In this document: positions 51,682-60,174 of the stretch, piece by piece
How positions within the stretch are numbered: position 1 is the first letter of the stretch
Layout of the letters: every line of letters begins with the position of its first letter
DNA from: Alloscardovia macacae
GTDB lineage: Bacteria; Actinomycetota; Actinomycetes; Actinomycetales; Bifidobacteriaceae
Length of the DNA: 64,000 bases
Reading direction: 5' to 3'
Assembly: GCF_002259705.1 (NCBI RefSeq)
Contig: NZ_MWWT01000001.1
Coordinates: 62,001 to 126,000 of the forward strand
The notes under the pieces: model-generated
Seen by the model: only the letters and a program-made list of their open reading frames with translations
Told to the model about the DNA's origin: nothing
Databases searched by the model: none
Program-made: the position numbers and the translations under genes

Positions 51682-51832
51682 ATTCTTCATTTGTGGTGCT
51701 GTGAATAAGTCTCCTTAAGTCACAACAAAAGAAAATCATAGCCCACTTTTTCGAGAAAGTCAATTCCGCTTTTTCCGCGTGTCGCGCTCATCCTCCGCAC
51801 GCCGCCACGCACATCTATGGCACACTAGACCC

Positions 51833-52504
51833 ATGCCATCTCCGACGAAAAGTACACATCACCTCCTCATCGACGGCCTTCCCGTCACCGTCACTCTGAA
51901 AAACCAGAAGAACATGTATCTGCGCGTGCGACCGGGAGTACTCGTCCATCGCGGTGAGCAGGACCAGCGCGTCAGCGAACCCACTGTGGACATCACCGCC
52001 CCGTACTCCATTCATCTGAGCGACGTGGAGAAATTCGTCAGGTCGAGGAGGAATTGGATAGAGGAAGCGCGAGACCGCATCCAGATGGAAGCTGAGGTCC
52101 GCGCGAACTCCCAGAACCCCGCGGGCCCCCAGAACGCCGCCCAGCACGAAAACCTCCTCGGCGCCTGGCCACTAGAACGCGAAAACGAAGCCCGCGCCAT
52201 CCTTGAAACTAAGCTCCCACCCATCCTCGAAAAGTGGCAGCAGCGCACCGGCCGCGCGCCGAGCCACGTGACGCTGCGGCACATGAAGACGCGGTGGGGA
52301 TCGTGCACGCCGGCCACAGGGCGCATTCGGCTGAATCTCGCCCTCGCGTACGTGCCGGACGAGCTGCTCGAGTACGTGCTCGTGCACGAGCTGACGCATC
52401 TGGATGAACGCGGGCACGGCGCTGGTTTTCAGCGCAGGCTCAGCGCATATCTGCCGGACTGGAAAGAAAAGAGGCGAGCGCTGAACTCCTACGGGAGTTA
52501 TTAA
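51833..52504 (+). CDS. YgjP/SprT-like zinc metalloprotease (DUF45)
   Basis: A 223-aa protein with the DUF45 (M48-like) signature: KTRWGSCTPATGRIRLNLAL, then EYVLVHELTHLDERGHGAGF, where HELTH is the zinc motif and the last His a further ligand. The N-terminus reads PSPTKSTHHLLIDGLPVTVT. Function is poorly known; members are thought to be peptidases. The ATG at 51833 is chosen since the upstream in-frame extension to 51779 is low complexity; no ribosome site is clear. Confidence 0.85.
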   Translation: MPSPTKSTHHLLIDGLPVTVTLKNQKNMYLRVRPGVLVHRGEQDQRVSEPTVDITAPYSIHLSDVEKFVRSRRNWIEEARDRIQMEAEVRANSQNPAGPQNAAQHENLLGAWPLERENEARAILETKLPPILEKWQQRTGRAPSHVTLRHMKTRWGSCTPATGRIRLNLALAYVPDELLEYVLVHELTHLDERGHGAGFQRRLSAYLPDWKEKRRALNSYGSY

Positions 52505-52539
52505 CTGCAGGAGAGATATCTGCAGTGCGCTCGCCTCGA

Positions 52540-52571
52540 GGCGAATAGAAGGAGGTGGGAAACTATTCGCC
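52540..52571. other. Hairpin with an AAGGAGG loop
   Basis: GGCGAATAG (52540-52548) pairs with CTATTCGCC (52563-52571); the loop contains AAGGAGGTGGG, a near-perfect Shine-Dalgarno. CTGCAG repeats at 52505 and 52521 form a second small hairpin. No start codon follows at a useful distance, so the meaning is open. The gap 52505-52723 has no gene. Confidence 0.5.
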
Positions 52572-52723
52572 ATTATCTCAGGGAAAGCCCGAGACTCCTT
52601 TTCCTTCACCACGCCTCTTCTCGAGAAAGCCGTGATAGCGGTAAAAGTCTAGCGGAGTGTTCTGTACGAATGCCGCCCTCAGCCACTTCTGGTGAGAACT
52701 GTCGTTACTACCCTCTACAGCTT

Positions 52724-53635
52724 CTATTCTACCGCATTTTCGTGAGAAGTGGTAATCGCCTGTGTCATCTGATTAAAGAGCTCCTGGTAGCCTCCCGGAG
52801 TGGCCACAGGCAGCACCACAGTCTTCGCATTCTGCGACTCGGACAGGTCTCGCATGACGTCTAGATACTGGTTAAACAGCACTACGTTATTCACATCTTC
52901 GATGTTCATGCCCACGTTCTGCAGGCTGCGGATCTGGTCCACGATACCGTTCGCTATCTCGCGGCGGTAGTTCGCCTGGCCTTCACCCTGCAGGCGCGTG
53001 CGCTCGGCATCTGCTGCTGCCTGCGTTTCGATGGCGATGCGCTTGGCCTCCGCGCGTTCGCGCGTGGCTTCCTTTTCGCGCTGGGCGGCGTTAATGGAGT
53101 CCATAGCGGCCTTCACCTGCTCAGACGGGTCGATGGCGGTGATGAGCGACTTCACCACGGTAAAGCCGAAGCGCGCCATCTCCGCGCCCACGGTCTCCTG
53201 AACGTCGCGCGCCACGTCATCCTTGCGTGCGAAGGCGTCGTCGAGCGTGAGCTGCGGGATGGCCGAGCGCAGAGCGTCTTCCATGTACGAGCGCAGCTGG
53301 CCTGCTGGGTCGCCGAGCTCGTAGTACGCGGTGGCCACGTTCTTTTCGTCCACGCGGAACTGCGTGGAGACGACCACGTTCACGAAGACGTTATCGAGAG
53401 TCTTCGTCTCCACCTTCACCATGAGCTGCTGGACGCGCATGCCCGTCTTATGCGCGATGCGGTCCACGAGCGGGATGCGGAAGTGCAGTCCGGCGAGGCT
53501 GACCGTCTGGAATTTTCCGAGACGTTCTATGATGAACGCTTGCTGCTGCGGCACGATGTAGATGCACTGCGCGAGGATGAGCAGGACGACGACGGCGAGC
53601 GCGAGGCCTGCTCCGGTCATGATATCGAATGGCAT
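52724..53635 (-). CDS. SPFH/band 7 membrane protein (QmcA-like)
   Basis: A 303-aa stomatin-type protein. One N-terminal helix (GAGLALAVVVLLILAQCIYI) precedes the SPFH domain (PQQQAFIIERLGKFQTV, LDNVFVNVVVSTQFRV) and a long helical segment rich in Ala, Glu and Arg (REKEATRERAEAKRIAIET) that oligomerises. Such proteins scaffold membrane microdomains and modulate proteases. The ATG at 53635 has AAAAAGGAG; the open frame upstream to 53932 is a by-product of the opposite strand. Confidence 0.92.
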   Translation of the reverse strand: MPFDIMTGAGLALAVVVLLILAQCIYIVPQQQAFIIERLGKFQTVSLAGLHFRIPLVDRIAHKTGMRVQQLMVKVETKTLDNVFVNVVVSTQFRVDEKNVATAYYELGDPAGQLRSYMEDALRSAIPQLTLDDAFARKDDVARDVQETVGAEMARFGFTVVKSLITAIDPSEQVKAAMDSINAAQREKEATRERAEAKRIAIETQAAADAERTRLQGEGQANYRREIANGIVDQIRSLQNVGMNIEDVNNVVLFNQYLDVMRDLSESQNAKTVVLPVATPGGYQELFNQMTQAITTSHENAVE

Positions 53636-53769
53636 TTTTTCTCCTTTTTCGTCTCTGAATCGTATGGTCAATTCTACCGAATTAAAGGTATTCTCGTCCA
53701 GAGCGTCGGCCTTCTCTGGGCGAAGAATCTCACGAGCTGAGATACGCGTGCCTGAGTACACTACGAAGT

Positions 53770-54390
53770 ATGACTGATATGACTGAGCTGACCGCCCTGG
53801 CAGAAGAAAACCAGGCAAATTCTGTATGGACTCGCATGCTCGAGGGGAACAAGCGCTTCGCACGTGGCGAGGCCGTGCACCCGTGGCAGGATACACAGAC
53901 GCGGGAAAGCCTGTGCGCGGCACAGAATCCATCTGCTGCTGTGCTCACGTGTAGCGATTCGCGTGTGTCTCCGGAGATCATCTTCGACGAAGGTCTCGGA
54001 GACCTTTTCACCATTCGCTCTGTGGGCGGTGTGCTCGACCAGGCTGTTCTGAATTCGCTGGAGTACGCTGTGGACGTCCTCCACGTCTCTGTCCTCGTGG
54101 TCATGAGCCACGAGCACTGCGGATTACTCGAAGCAGCCGTGGACTATGCGAAGACGGGCAATGCTCCAGAATCCCTGAAGTATGCCATCTCCCAGTGCTC
54201 CGGCACGCTCGAAGCGGCTGAGGATGCAGACAGCCAGGCAGATGTGGAGCGCATCCACACCTCCATGCTCATCATGCAGCTCGTGGAGCGCAGTTCCATC
54301 ATCGCTCGCGCTCTGGCAGCTGAAGAGCTGAAGATAGTGGGCGCACGCTACATGATGACGAATGGCCTCGTCGAAGTCCTGAGTTTCTAA
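53770..54390 (+). CDS. Beta-class carbonic anhydrase
   Basis: A 206-aa beta carbonic anhydrase converting CO2 and bicarbonate. Zinc ligands are seen in VLTCSDSRVSPEIIF (Cys, and the Asp-Arg pair) and VMSHEHCGLLEAA (His, Cys). FTIRSVGGVLDQAVLNSLEY is the conserved core. It stands between the SPFH gene (divergent) and a CNNM-type transporter gene 35 bases downstream, with which it may be co-transcribed. Confidence 0.93.
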   Translation: MTDMTELTALAEENQANSVWTRMLEGNKRFARGEAVHPWQDTQTRESLCAAQNPSAAVLTCSDSRVSPEIIFDEGLGDLFTIRSVGGVLDQAVLNSLEYAVDVLHVSVLVVMSHEHCGLLEAAVDYAKTGNAPESLKYAISQCSGTLEAAEDADSQADVERIHTSMLIMQLVERSSIIARALAAEELKIVGARYMMTNGLVEVLSF

Positions 54391-54425
54391 GAATTTCTAA
54401 GAGTTTCTAAGGAGCACGTTCTCTC

Positions 54426-55742
54426 ATGCCCATATGGCTGAATATCTTCTTTATCTTCCTCTTCATGCTCGTGGGAAGCATCTTCTCCGGCACGGAGATG
54501 GCGCTCGTATCCCTGCGCTCCAGCCAGATAGAACGCATGGAGCAGGAGGATGAGCGCGGAGCGCACGTGGCGAAAGTGGCGCGCGACCCGAATCGCTTCC
54601 TGTCTGCACTCCAGATAGGCGTGACTCTGGCTGGATTCCTCTCGGCTTCCTTCGGTGCGAGCTCGCTGTCCCCACACATCGTGCCATGGCTCGTCTCTCA
54701 TGGCATGAGCGAAGGCGTGGCTGGGGCAGTGACCACCATCGTGCTTACCTTGCTCATCTCGTACTTCTCCATCGTCATCTCGGAGCTCGTCCCGAAGCGC
54801 ATAGCGCTGCAGCAGGGCGAGCAGATAGCACGCTCCATGGTGCCCATCATCGACGTCTTCGCCACCATCACCTCGCCTATCGTGTGGCTAATCGGTAAGA
54901 ATACGAATGGCATAGTTCGGCTTCTCGGTTTCGACCCGAATGAGGTGGAAAGCGAAGTGAGTAACGATGAGCTGCGTGTGCTCGTGTCCTCGAATACGCG
55001 CTTGAGCCGCGACGAGCGGGAGATCCTCGCCGACGTGTTCGGCGCCGAGCAGACTATCGTGGCTGAAGTCATGCGTCCGCGCGCGGATGTGGTCTTCCTC
55101 GAAGGCAGCATGAGCCTGCCTGCTGCGGCCGCGTTCGTGCGTGAGCAGCCGTACTCGCGCTACCCGGTCATGGGCGAGAGCTTCGACGACATCATCGGCT
55201 TCGTTCACGTGCGCGACCTGCTGGACGTGCGCGATGCGTCCGCGCATACGGTGGCGGACGTGACGCGTGAGATTATCCAACTTCCTGGTACCTCGCGCAT
55301 TCTCCCGTCCATGAGCATTATGCGTAAGCGTGGCATCCACCTCGCGGTGGTCATCGACGAGTACGGAGGCACCGACGGCATCATCACTCTGGAAGACATC
55401 ACCGAGGAACTCGTGGGGGACATCCACGACGAGTATGACCTTCCAGAAGAGAATGAGGATTCTGCACAGGCTGCCTTCGTGAACGGGGTACTCACAGTAG
55501 AGGGTGGTATGACGCTGGAGGACTTCCATGAAGTCGCGGGAATTGAGCTTACAGACGGACCGTACGAAACGGTAGCCGGATACATGATCGCGCACACGGG
55601 GGAGCTCGGATACGAAGGCCAGGTACTCTCGGACGACGACGGCTACGACATGGTCGTCACCGCGGTAGACGGCCGGCGCATCCAGACCATAGAAGTGCGC
55701 AAACACGTGCCCGAGCCAGACGCGAGCGAAACTGTGAACTAA
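54426..55742 (+). CDS. CNNM/CorC-type transporter (hemolysin C-like)
   Basis: A 438-aa protein with an N-terminal DUF21 membrane domain (starting FFIFLFMLVGSIFSGTEMAL; four helices to about residue 150), two CBS domains (VMRPRADVVFLEGS..., IIGFVHVRDLLD, AVVIDEYGGTDGIITLEDI) and a C-terminal CorC_HlyC domain. Homologues export magnesium or cobalt; the historic hemolysin name is misleading. The ribosome site AAGGAGC lies ahead of the ATG. Confidence 0.93.
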   Translation: MPIWLNIFFIFLFMLVGSIFSGTEMALVSLRSSQIERMEQEDERGAHVAKVARDPNRFLSALQIGVTLAGFLSASFGASSLSPHIVPWLVSHGMSEGVAGAVTTIVLTLLISYFSIVISELVPKRIALQQGEQIARSMVPIIDVFATITSPIVWLIGKNTNGIVRLLGFDPNEVESEVSNDELRVLVSSNTRLSRDEREILADVFGAEQTIVAEVMRPRADVVFLEGSMSLPAAAAFVREQPYSRYPVMGESFDDIIGFVHVRDLLDVRDASAHTVADVTREIIQLPGTSRILPSMSIMRKRGIHLAVVIDEYGGTDGIITLEDITEELVGDIHDEYDLPEENEDSAQAAFVNGVLTVEGGMTLEDFHEVAGIELTDGPYETVAGYMIAHTGELGYEGQVLSDDDGYDMVVTAVDGRRIQTIEVRKHVPEPDASETVN

Positions 55743-55828
55743 GCTACACTGCACGCCGACACAGGGTACGGCGGCGCACTGACGACGTAAAATAAAAGCA
55801 TACCGATAATCAGAAGAAAGGTACACTC

Positions 55829-56308
55829 ATGGCACTGAACTACACCATCCCAGGACTGAGCGAAGAAGTAAGCGAGAAGGTCATCTCCATCCTTCAGAGC
55901 CGCCTGAGCCAGGAGCAGGAAGCATCCCTCGTTCTCAAGCACGCGCACTGGAACGTCTCTGGCCCGAACTTTGTGGCAGTTCACGAGATGATCGACCCAC
56001 AGGTGGACATCGTGCTGAACCAGGCAGATGAGTCCGCAGAGCGTATCTCGCAGCTCGGTGGTAGCCCAGACGGCCGTCCAGATGCCATCGTACGTAACCG
56101 CGACTGGGCAGAGCTCGAGCTGACCGGCACTCAGTCTACTGAAGCGTACATTAAGGCACTCGTGGCATACTACGACGAGTTCATTCAGAATGACCGTAAC
56201 GCCATCGCAGAGCTCGACGAGCTCGACATCGTCAGCTCGAACATCATTCAGGACCACGTGCAGGACCTCGAAAAGTTCCAGTGGTTCCTGCGTGCACACC
56301 TCGCGTAG
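55829..56308 (+). CDS. dps: Dps-type ferritin-like protein
   Basis: A 159-aa Dps protein that stores iron and shields DNA from peroxide as a 12-mer. Ferroxidase-site residues are in KHAHWNVSGPNFVAVHEMID and QADESAERI. The C-terminus is neutral, so DNA binding by a basic tail is unlikely. AAGAAAGG precedes the ATG. A terminator follows at 56372. Confidence 0.93.
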   Translation: MALNYTIPGLSEEVSEKVISILQSRLSQEQEASLVLKHAHWNVSGPNFVAVHEMIDPQVDIVLNQADESAERISQLGGSPDGRPDAIVRNRDWAELELTGTQSTEAYIKALVAYYDEFIQNDRNAIAELDELDIVSSNIIQDHVQDLEKFQWFLRAHLA

Positions 56309-56371
56309 GTAGGGTGCTGCGCGGGGCGGCCTGAATCCGCGAAAAACGGTACACGATACCAAGTACTGACG

Positions 56372-56416
56372 AAAATGCTTCCTCTCGGTTCATTCTGGAC
56401 CGGAGGAAGCATTTTT
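56372..56416 (+). terminator. Terminator of dps
   Basis: Arms AAAATGCTTCCTC (56372-56384) and GAGGAAGCATTTT (56403-56415) form a perfect 13-bp stem ending in a T run. Confidence 0.92.
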
Positions 56417-56467
56417 ATGTGTGGGCGGAGGTCTGCTGGCGCGGGGGTAGCGGTACATGGTGACATG

Positions 56468-56531
56468 AATTTTGCGAGTTATTCCATTTTTGGCTGGTGC
56501 GGGGATAAAAAGTGGAATAACTCGCAAAATT
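56468..56531. repeat. 19-bp perfect palindromic stem-loop (A)
   Basis: AATTTTGCGAGTTATTCCA (56468-56486) and its exact complement (56513-56531) enclose a 26-base loop starting TTTTTGG. It resembles in size and layout the elements at 33146 and 56634. The gap 56417-56765 has no gene; it holds only these two elements. Confidence 0.75.
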
Positions 56532-56633
56532 TACGTATACGAAAATTGATGCATCAGCGCGTGGGGAAAATCGGCTGTGGCAGAACGCCCCCCCAATCGG
56601 ATTCACGTCCTGTTATATGTGAACCATGTCCGA

Positions 56634-56701
56634 TACTTTTTGCTTATCGGCGCATTTTGGCCCTATCCGGCCGCGAAAAACGCGCCGATAAGCAAAAAGT
56701 A
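56634..56701. repeat. 20-bp perfect palindromic stem-loop (B)
   Basis: TACTTTTTGCTTATCGGCGC (56634-56653) and its exact complement (56682-56701) enclose a 28-base loop starting ATTTTGG. The arm sequence differs from element A but the geometry is the same. Confidence 0.75.
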
Positions 56702-56765
56702 GGAAAACGCGCTGTGAAGGATAGCTATCTGTGGCCATCTTCGTGCCACACACAAAAACACAAAG

Positions 56766-56838
56766 AGCCTCCAGGGGGACTCGAACCCTCGACCTGCTGA
56801 TTACAAATCAGCTGCTCTACCAACTGAGCTATAGAGGC
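56766..56838 (-). tRNA. tRNA-Thr (anticodon TGT)
   Basis: A 73-nt cloverleaf: acceptor GCCTCTA with TGGAGGC, D-arm AGCTCAGTTGGTAGAGC, anticodon arm CTGAT-TTGTAAT-CAG with TGT, T-loop TTCGAGT. An apparent frame on the plus strand ending GGLEPSTC is only this tRNA read backwards. Confidence 0.95.
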
Positions 56839-56890
56839 GTTGATTACTCAACGTGATTTACTATACACAAAAACCGCGCCCCATGCAAAA

Positions 56891-56938
56891 GCGGCTCGCC
56901 GAAATTTTCTGAACGTGTCAGAAACTTCAGCGAGCCGC
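56891..56938 (-). terminator. Terminator after the DsbA-like gene
   Basis: GCGGCTCGC (56891-56899) pairs with GCGAGCCGC (56930-56938), with an inner TTTCTGA/TCAGAAA stem. On the minus strand it is followed by TTTTGC, so it ends the transcript of the gene at 57001 before tRNA-Thr. Confidence 0.85.
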
Positions 56939-57000
56939 TCGAACCAGCTGAGCTAGGGTCTAGTGCGCGTGCGCCCCTATGCCTCTGCGCCCCTGCGCCC

Positions 57001-57960
57001 CTAAGCCCCTACAGGCTTGCCCTCGCCGATGCTCGGCAGCACAGAAGCGTTCCCCACATCAGCCTTCGCCAGTCCCAGGCTGGACAGCAGAATCGTGTTA
57101 TAGGACGACGATCCGCCGGCCGAAGCCATAAGCGTGTTATAGTCCCAGTAGTTCTTATTTACGAGGATAGTAGGCGTGGTCATCTGGCCCTTAAGCGAAC
57201 CGCTCACGTTCCACAGGCGGCTGTCGGTCGGGTACCATGCACTCGTGGCATCCACCCATGCCTCATACTTGCCCTTCGCCGCCGCCTCGGCCACCGAGTC
57301 GCTCACGCCCACGGACTTTGCGAGCTTGACGAGGTCGTCATTCGAGACGCTCTTATACGCAGAGCCTTCCTGTGGCTGGAAATTCTCAGCAAACATAGCG
57401 CGGATGAGAGCCATCACCTTATCCGGCTCGTTATCCGCCACGTAGGTGACGAATGCAGCCGAGCGCGTGGAGTAGTTATCCGTAGAGCTGCGGTTCAGGA
57501 ATGCCGCCAGGTGGATGTTCAGGTTTATCTGGCCCGCGTCGAGCATGGAGACGAGGTCTGCGTCGATGGATCGGCCCACGATACCGCAGGCTGGGCAGAT
57601 GAAGTCCATGTAGTCGTCGATGGTCGGTACGCCTTCTACGGCTTTATTCACGCCGTTCTTCGAAAGAAGGAATCCGCCGTCCTTCGACGCGTTCTGCGGC
57701 TTATCCGCGATGCTCTCCACTTTCGCGTATGCGGCGTTCGAGACTTCTTCCGGTGAACGCGTGCTTTCGTAGATGTTCCGTCCCACGAAATATCCCACGA
57801 CGGCGAGGATGAGGATGACCACCGCGAGGACGCTCGCGCCTATAGCGGTCTGAATTTTACGTTCGCGCTGTGCTGCCAGCTGCGCTTCGCGTTCAGCTGC
57901 TGCACGCGCTTCCATACGTGCTTTGCGCGATTTTGCGCGCTTTTCGTCGTTTTTAGCCAT
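57001..57960 (-). CDS. Membrane-anchored DsbA-like thiol oxidoreductase
   Basis: A 319-aa protein: a charged N-terminus (KRAKSRKARMEARAAAERE), one transmembrane helix (IGASVLAVVILILAVVGYFV), and an extracytoplasmic thioredoxin-like domain with the CPAC motif in DYMDFICPACGIVGRSID. The Pro loop is TTPTILVNKNYWD. It probably catalyses disulfide formation in exported proteins, as for actinobacterial DsbA/MdbA. The gene precedes tRNA-Thr and follows the split kinase region by a short gap. Confidence 0.88.
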   Translation of the reverse strand: MAKNDEKRAKSRKARMEARAAAEREAQLAAQRERKIQTAIGASVLAVVILILAVVGYFVGRNIYESTRSPEEVSNAAYAKVESIADKPQNASKDGGFLLSKNGVNKAVEGVPTIDDYMDFICPACGIVGRSIDADLVSMLDAGQINLNIHLAAFLNRSSTDNYSTRSAAFVTYVADNEPDKVMALIRAMFAENFQPQEGSAYKSVSNDDLVKLAKSVGVSDSVAEAAAKGKYEAWVDATSAWYPTDSRLWNVSGSLKGQMTTPTILVNKNYWDYNTLMASAGGSSSYNTILLSSLGLAKADVGNASVLPSIGEGKPVGA

Positions 57961-57973
57961 ACTTCAGATTTTT

Positions 57974-58774
57974 TCACGCACGCAGGATTTCTGTCAATTC
58001 TCCCGTGAAGAACGCGGCCTGTATATCCGGCAGCGGAGCCCACTGCACGCTGCTCGAGGTAGCTATTTCTAGGAGGACACCGAGGGCAGCAAGGCTCCAC
58101 ATTCCGAAGAGACAGATTTTCGCTGTGCGCGATACCTCCAGTGGTGCATGCAGTCCTTCATATAAAGACTGTGCCTGGTGGTGCGCCACGAAGAGGTACC
58201 ATCCCAGGAGCGTTCCCACCGCGTTGATAAGCGCGAAGGTAGAGGAATAATTGCCAAACTCGACAGAAAATCCCCCGAAACGCAGCGCCAGAACGCATGC
58301 AGCATTCACGAGAAGTAGCACAAGCGCGGCGCCAAGCGTGCTGGACAGGGCGGTCGCGGCGGCTTTCAGCGCGTGCCATGGCAGGGCGAGGGTGAGCGCG
58401 AGCGTACTCGAGCCGCGGCGCCGGGTAAGGACACGCGAACCGCGCATCGAGGCGAGGAAACTGAACCCGGCCACGCACGCGAGGCTGGCGAACGGCAGAT
58501 ATGCGCCGAGCCCCACCGCGAGAAATCCGAGGGCGAGCGCATACAGATGCGTGCGGCGCGGCGGCTGCCAGGCGTCCTCCTGCGCGGACGGCGCGGACGG
58601 CGCATACTGACCGTACTGCTGAGCAGATGCGTACGGCTCAGCAGGTGTATACGCAGGCGGAGCCGGTGCGGGCGCAGGAGCTATAGAACCCGGCGGCATG
58701 GCCATGGTCGCCGGCTCAGTCGGTCTCGGCAGCCCAAGCGCTGACGAGGGCGCGAAAGCTGCCGAAGACAGCAC
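57974..58774 (-). CDS. Multi-helix membrane protein, probable C-terminal part of the split kinase
   Basis: From GTG 58774 the frame encodes 266 residues: a Pro/Ala/Tyr-rich cytosolic linker (SIAPAPAPAPPAYTPAEPYA) and about five helices from YALALGFLAVGLGAYLPFAS on. The frame remains open upstream, in the +1 frame relative to the kinase gene, through SGATRVLNTEPARGTYAEPA and DGQTRVLSS. These T-R-V-L units resemble ATTVLRPN near the kinase end, so both parts probably belonged to one protein. As a separate gene it lacks a clear ribosome site. Confidence 0.65.
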   Translation of the reverse strand: MLSSAAFAPSSALGLPRPTEPATMAMPPGSIAPAPAPAPPAYTPAEPYASAQQYGQYAPSAPSAQEDAWQPPRRTHLYALALGFLAVGLGAYLPFASLACVAGFSFLASMRGSRVLTRRRGSSTLALTLALPWHALKAAATALSSTLGAALVLLLVNAACVLALRFGGFSVEFGNYSSTFALINAVGTLLGWYLFVAHHQAQSLYEGLHAPLEVSRTAKICLFGMWSLAALGVLLEIATSSSVQWAPLPDIQAAFFTGELTEILRA

Positions 58775-58829
58775 GCGCGTCTGACCATCGGATGCGGGCT
58801 CTGCGTACGTGCCGCGTGCAGGCTCGGTG

Positions 58830-59870
58830 TTAAGAACGCGGGTGGCGCCCGAAGAGTCGCGCGAGAAAGGGAGGCATCACGGATGTTTTCTCCTCTCTCG
58901 GGGTGGCGCCACTCGGGCTCATAGCAGCGTCACCGGTAGACGTAGCATTCGGCCGCAGTACCGTCGTCGCGCCGATTCCAGGCATGGCAGCCGGCGCATC
59001 CCACAGTTCTGGAGTGAGCGCGTCCTCATGGATAGCGCTCAGCAGGTCCTGCGCGGAGCAGCGCTGCATACGGTCCGGATTTAGCGCCATACGCATCGCG
59101 TTCAGCGTAACGGGCGGCAGGCCAGTGAGATCCGCGTTTCCCGAAGCGGCGCGTTCGAGCACGGTCATGAGCGGCGAGGAGCCGAAGACCGGGCGGCCCG
59201 TGGCGGCGAAAGCGAGGACGGCGGCCACGCTCCACCAGTCGGTGGCCTCGTCGGATTCCGCGCCATCGATGATTTCCGGCGCGATAAAGCCCGGTGTACC
59301 CATGACCAGGCCCGTGCGCGTGACGTGCGATTCATTCTCGCCCATCGCGATGCCGAAGTCCACGAGGATGGGGCCGTTCGGCGAGATCATAACGTTCGTC
59401 GGCTTGATATCGCGGTGAATGATGCCGGCTGCGTGCACGGCGTCCACCGCGTCTATGAGCATGCGCGCGAGATTTTCGAGGTCCTCCGCGGTATAGCGCC
59501 CGTTTTCGTACACGTCGTCGCGCAGATTCTTCCCCTCGATGAGCTCCGTGACGATGAAGGCGAGCGCGTCGTCGAGCTCCATATCCACGATACGGTTCAC
59601 GCCCGGATGGTCTATCTTCCTGAGTGCGAGAGCTTCGCGGCGGAAGCGTTCGCGTGCGGTCAATTTCTCCTCATTGCTTCCCGTCCCGTTCACGTCTGCA
59701 GGCTCTTCTTTCAGGGAGTCGAGCAGGATCTTCATGGCGTAGACGGTGCCACCGTCGTCGCGCACGCGCCAAATGGTGCCCATGCCCCCCTGGTCGAGGC
59801 GGCTGAGCAGCGTATATCCTCCCACCACATGGCCAGGAGCGAGGTCTAAAGCGGAAAACTCATCTACCAT
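58830..59870 (-). CDS. Serine/threonine protein kinase (PknB type, C-terminus altered)
   Basis: A 346-aa Hanks-type kinase. The glycine loop is LLSRLDQGGMGTIWRV, the catalytic Lys is in YAMKILL, the catalytic loop IIHRDIKPTNVMI, DFG in ILVDFGIAMGE, and APE in GFIAPEII. It has no PASTA domains or membrane helix of its own. The ATG at 59870 is preferred; the frame upstream to 59966 has no kinase features. A frame change near 58865-58870 (AAAGGG) separates it from the membrane part at 57974. Confidence 0.9.
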   Translation of the reverse strand: MVDEFSALDLAPGHVVGGYTLLSRLDQGGMGTIWRVRDDGGTVYAMKILLDSLKEEPADVNGTGSNEEKLTARERFRREALALRKIDHPGVNRIVDMELDDALAFIVTELIEGKNLRDDVYENGRYTAEDLENLARMLIDAVDAVHAAGIIHRDIKPTNVMISPNGPILVDFGIAMGENESHVTRTGLVMGTPGFIAPEIIDGAESDEATDWWSVAAVLAFAATGRPVFGSSPLMTVLERAASGNADLTGLPPVTLNAMRMALNPDRMQRCSAQDLLSAIHEDALTPELWDAPAAMPGIGATTVLRPNATSTGDAAMSPSGATPREEKTSVMPPFLARLFGRHPRS

Positions 59871-60174
59871 AATGGTCTCTAGTATAGTGCGCCGTACTCT
59901 CAACTGAAGTGGGGCGGTGAGGTGAGGTGGTTCTAGCGGTCCATGCTCGCCGTGAATGGTGCACATCTATGTGACGCGCCAGTGCTGCTGTGACGTCGCT
60001 CACGTTCTGTGCAAACGTGTGCAAAAAATTCTGCCAGCCCGGGCGCGTCGGGGAGGCCACCGTGTATAGTGGGTAGTGGCTCGAAGAAGAGTTATCTTCC
60101 CAGAACCACAAAGAATAACCGAAAACCTCTCACTCGGATCGTTGGGCACGTACCTGCCCATGAAAGGAATAATT

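Noticed and set aside
33636-53678. Further near matches to the 12-mer such as 33828 (ATCAATTTTTGTC) and 37867 (CTCAATTCTACC)
   Set aside because: They differ at two or more defined positions and were left out of the count so the enrichment claim rests on exact matches only.
56375-56800. A 141-codon plus-strand frame ending GGLEPSTC
   Set aside because: The ending is the reverse complement of tRNA-Thr, a well-known false annotation, and the frame runs through two palindromes and the dps terminator.
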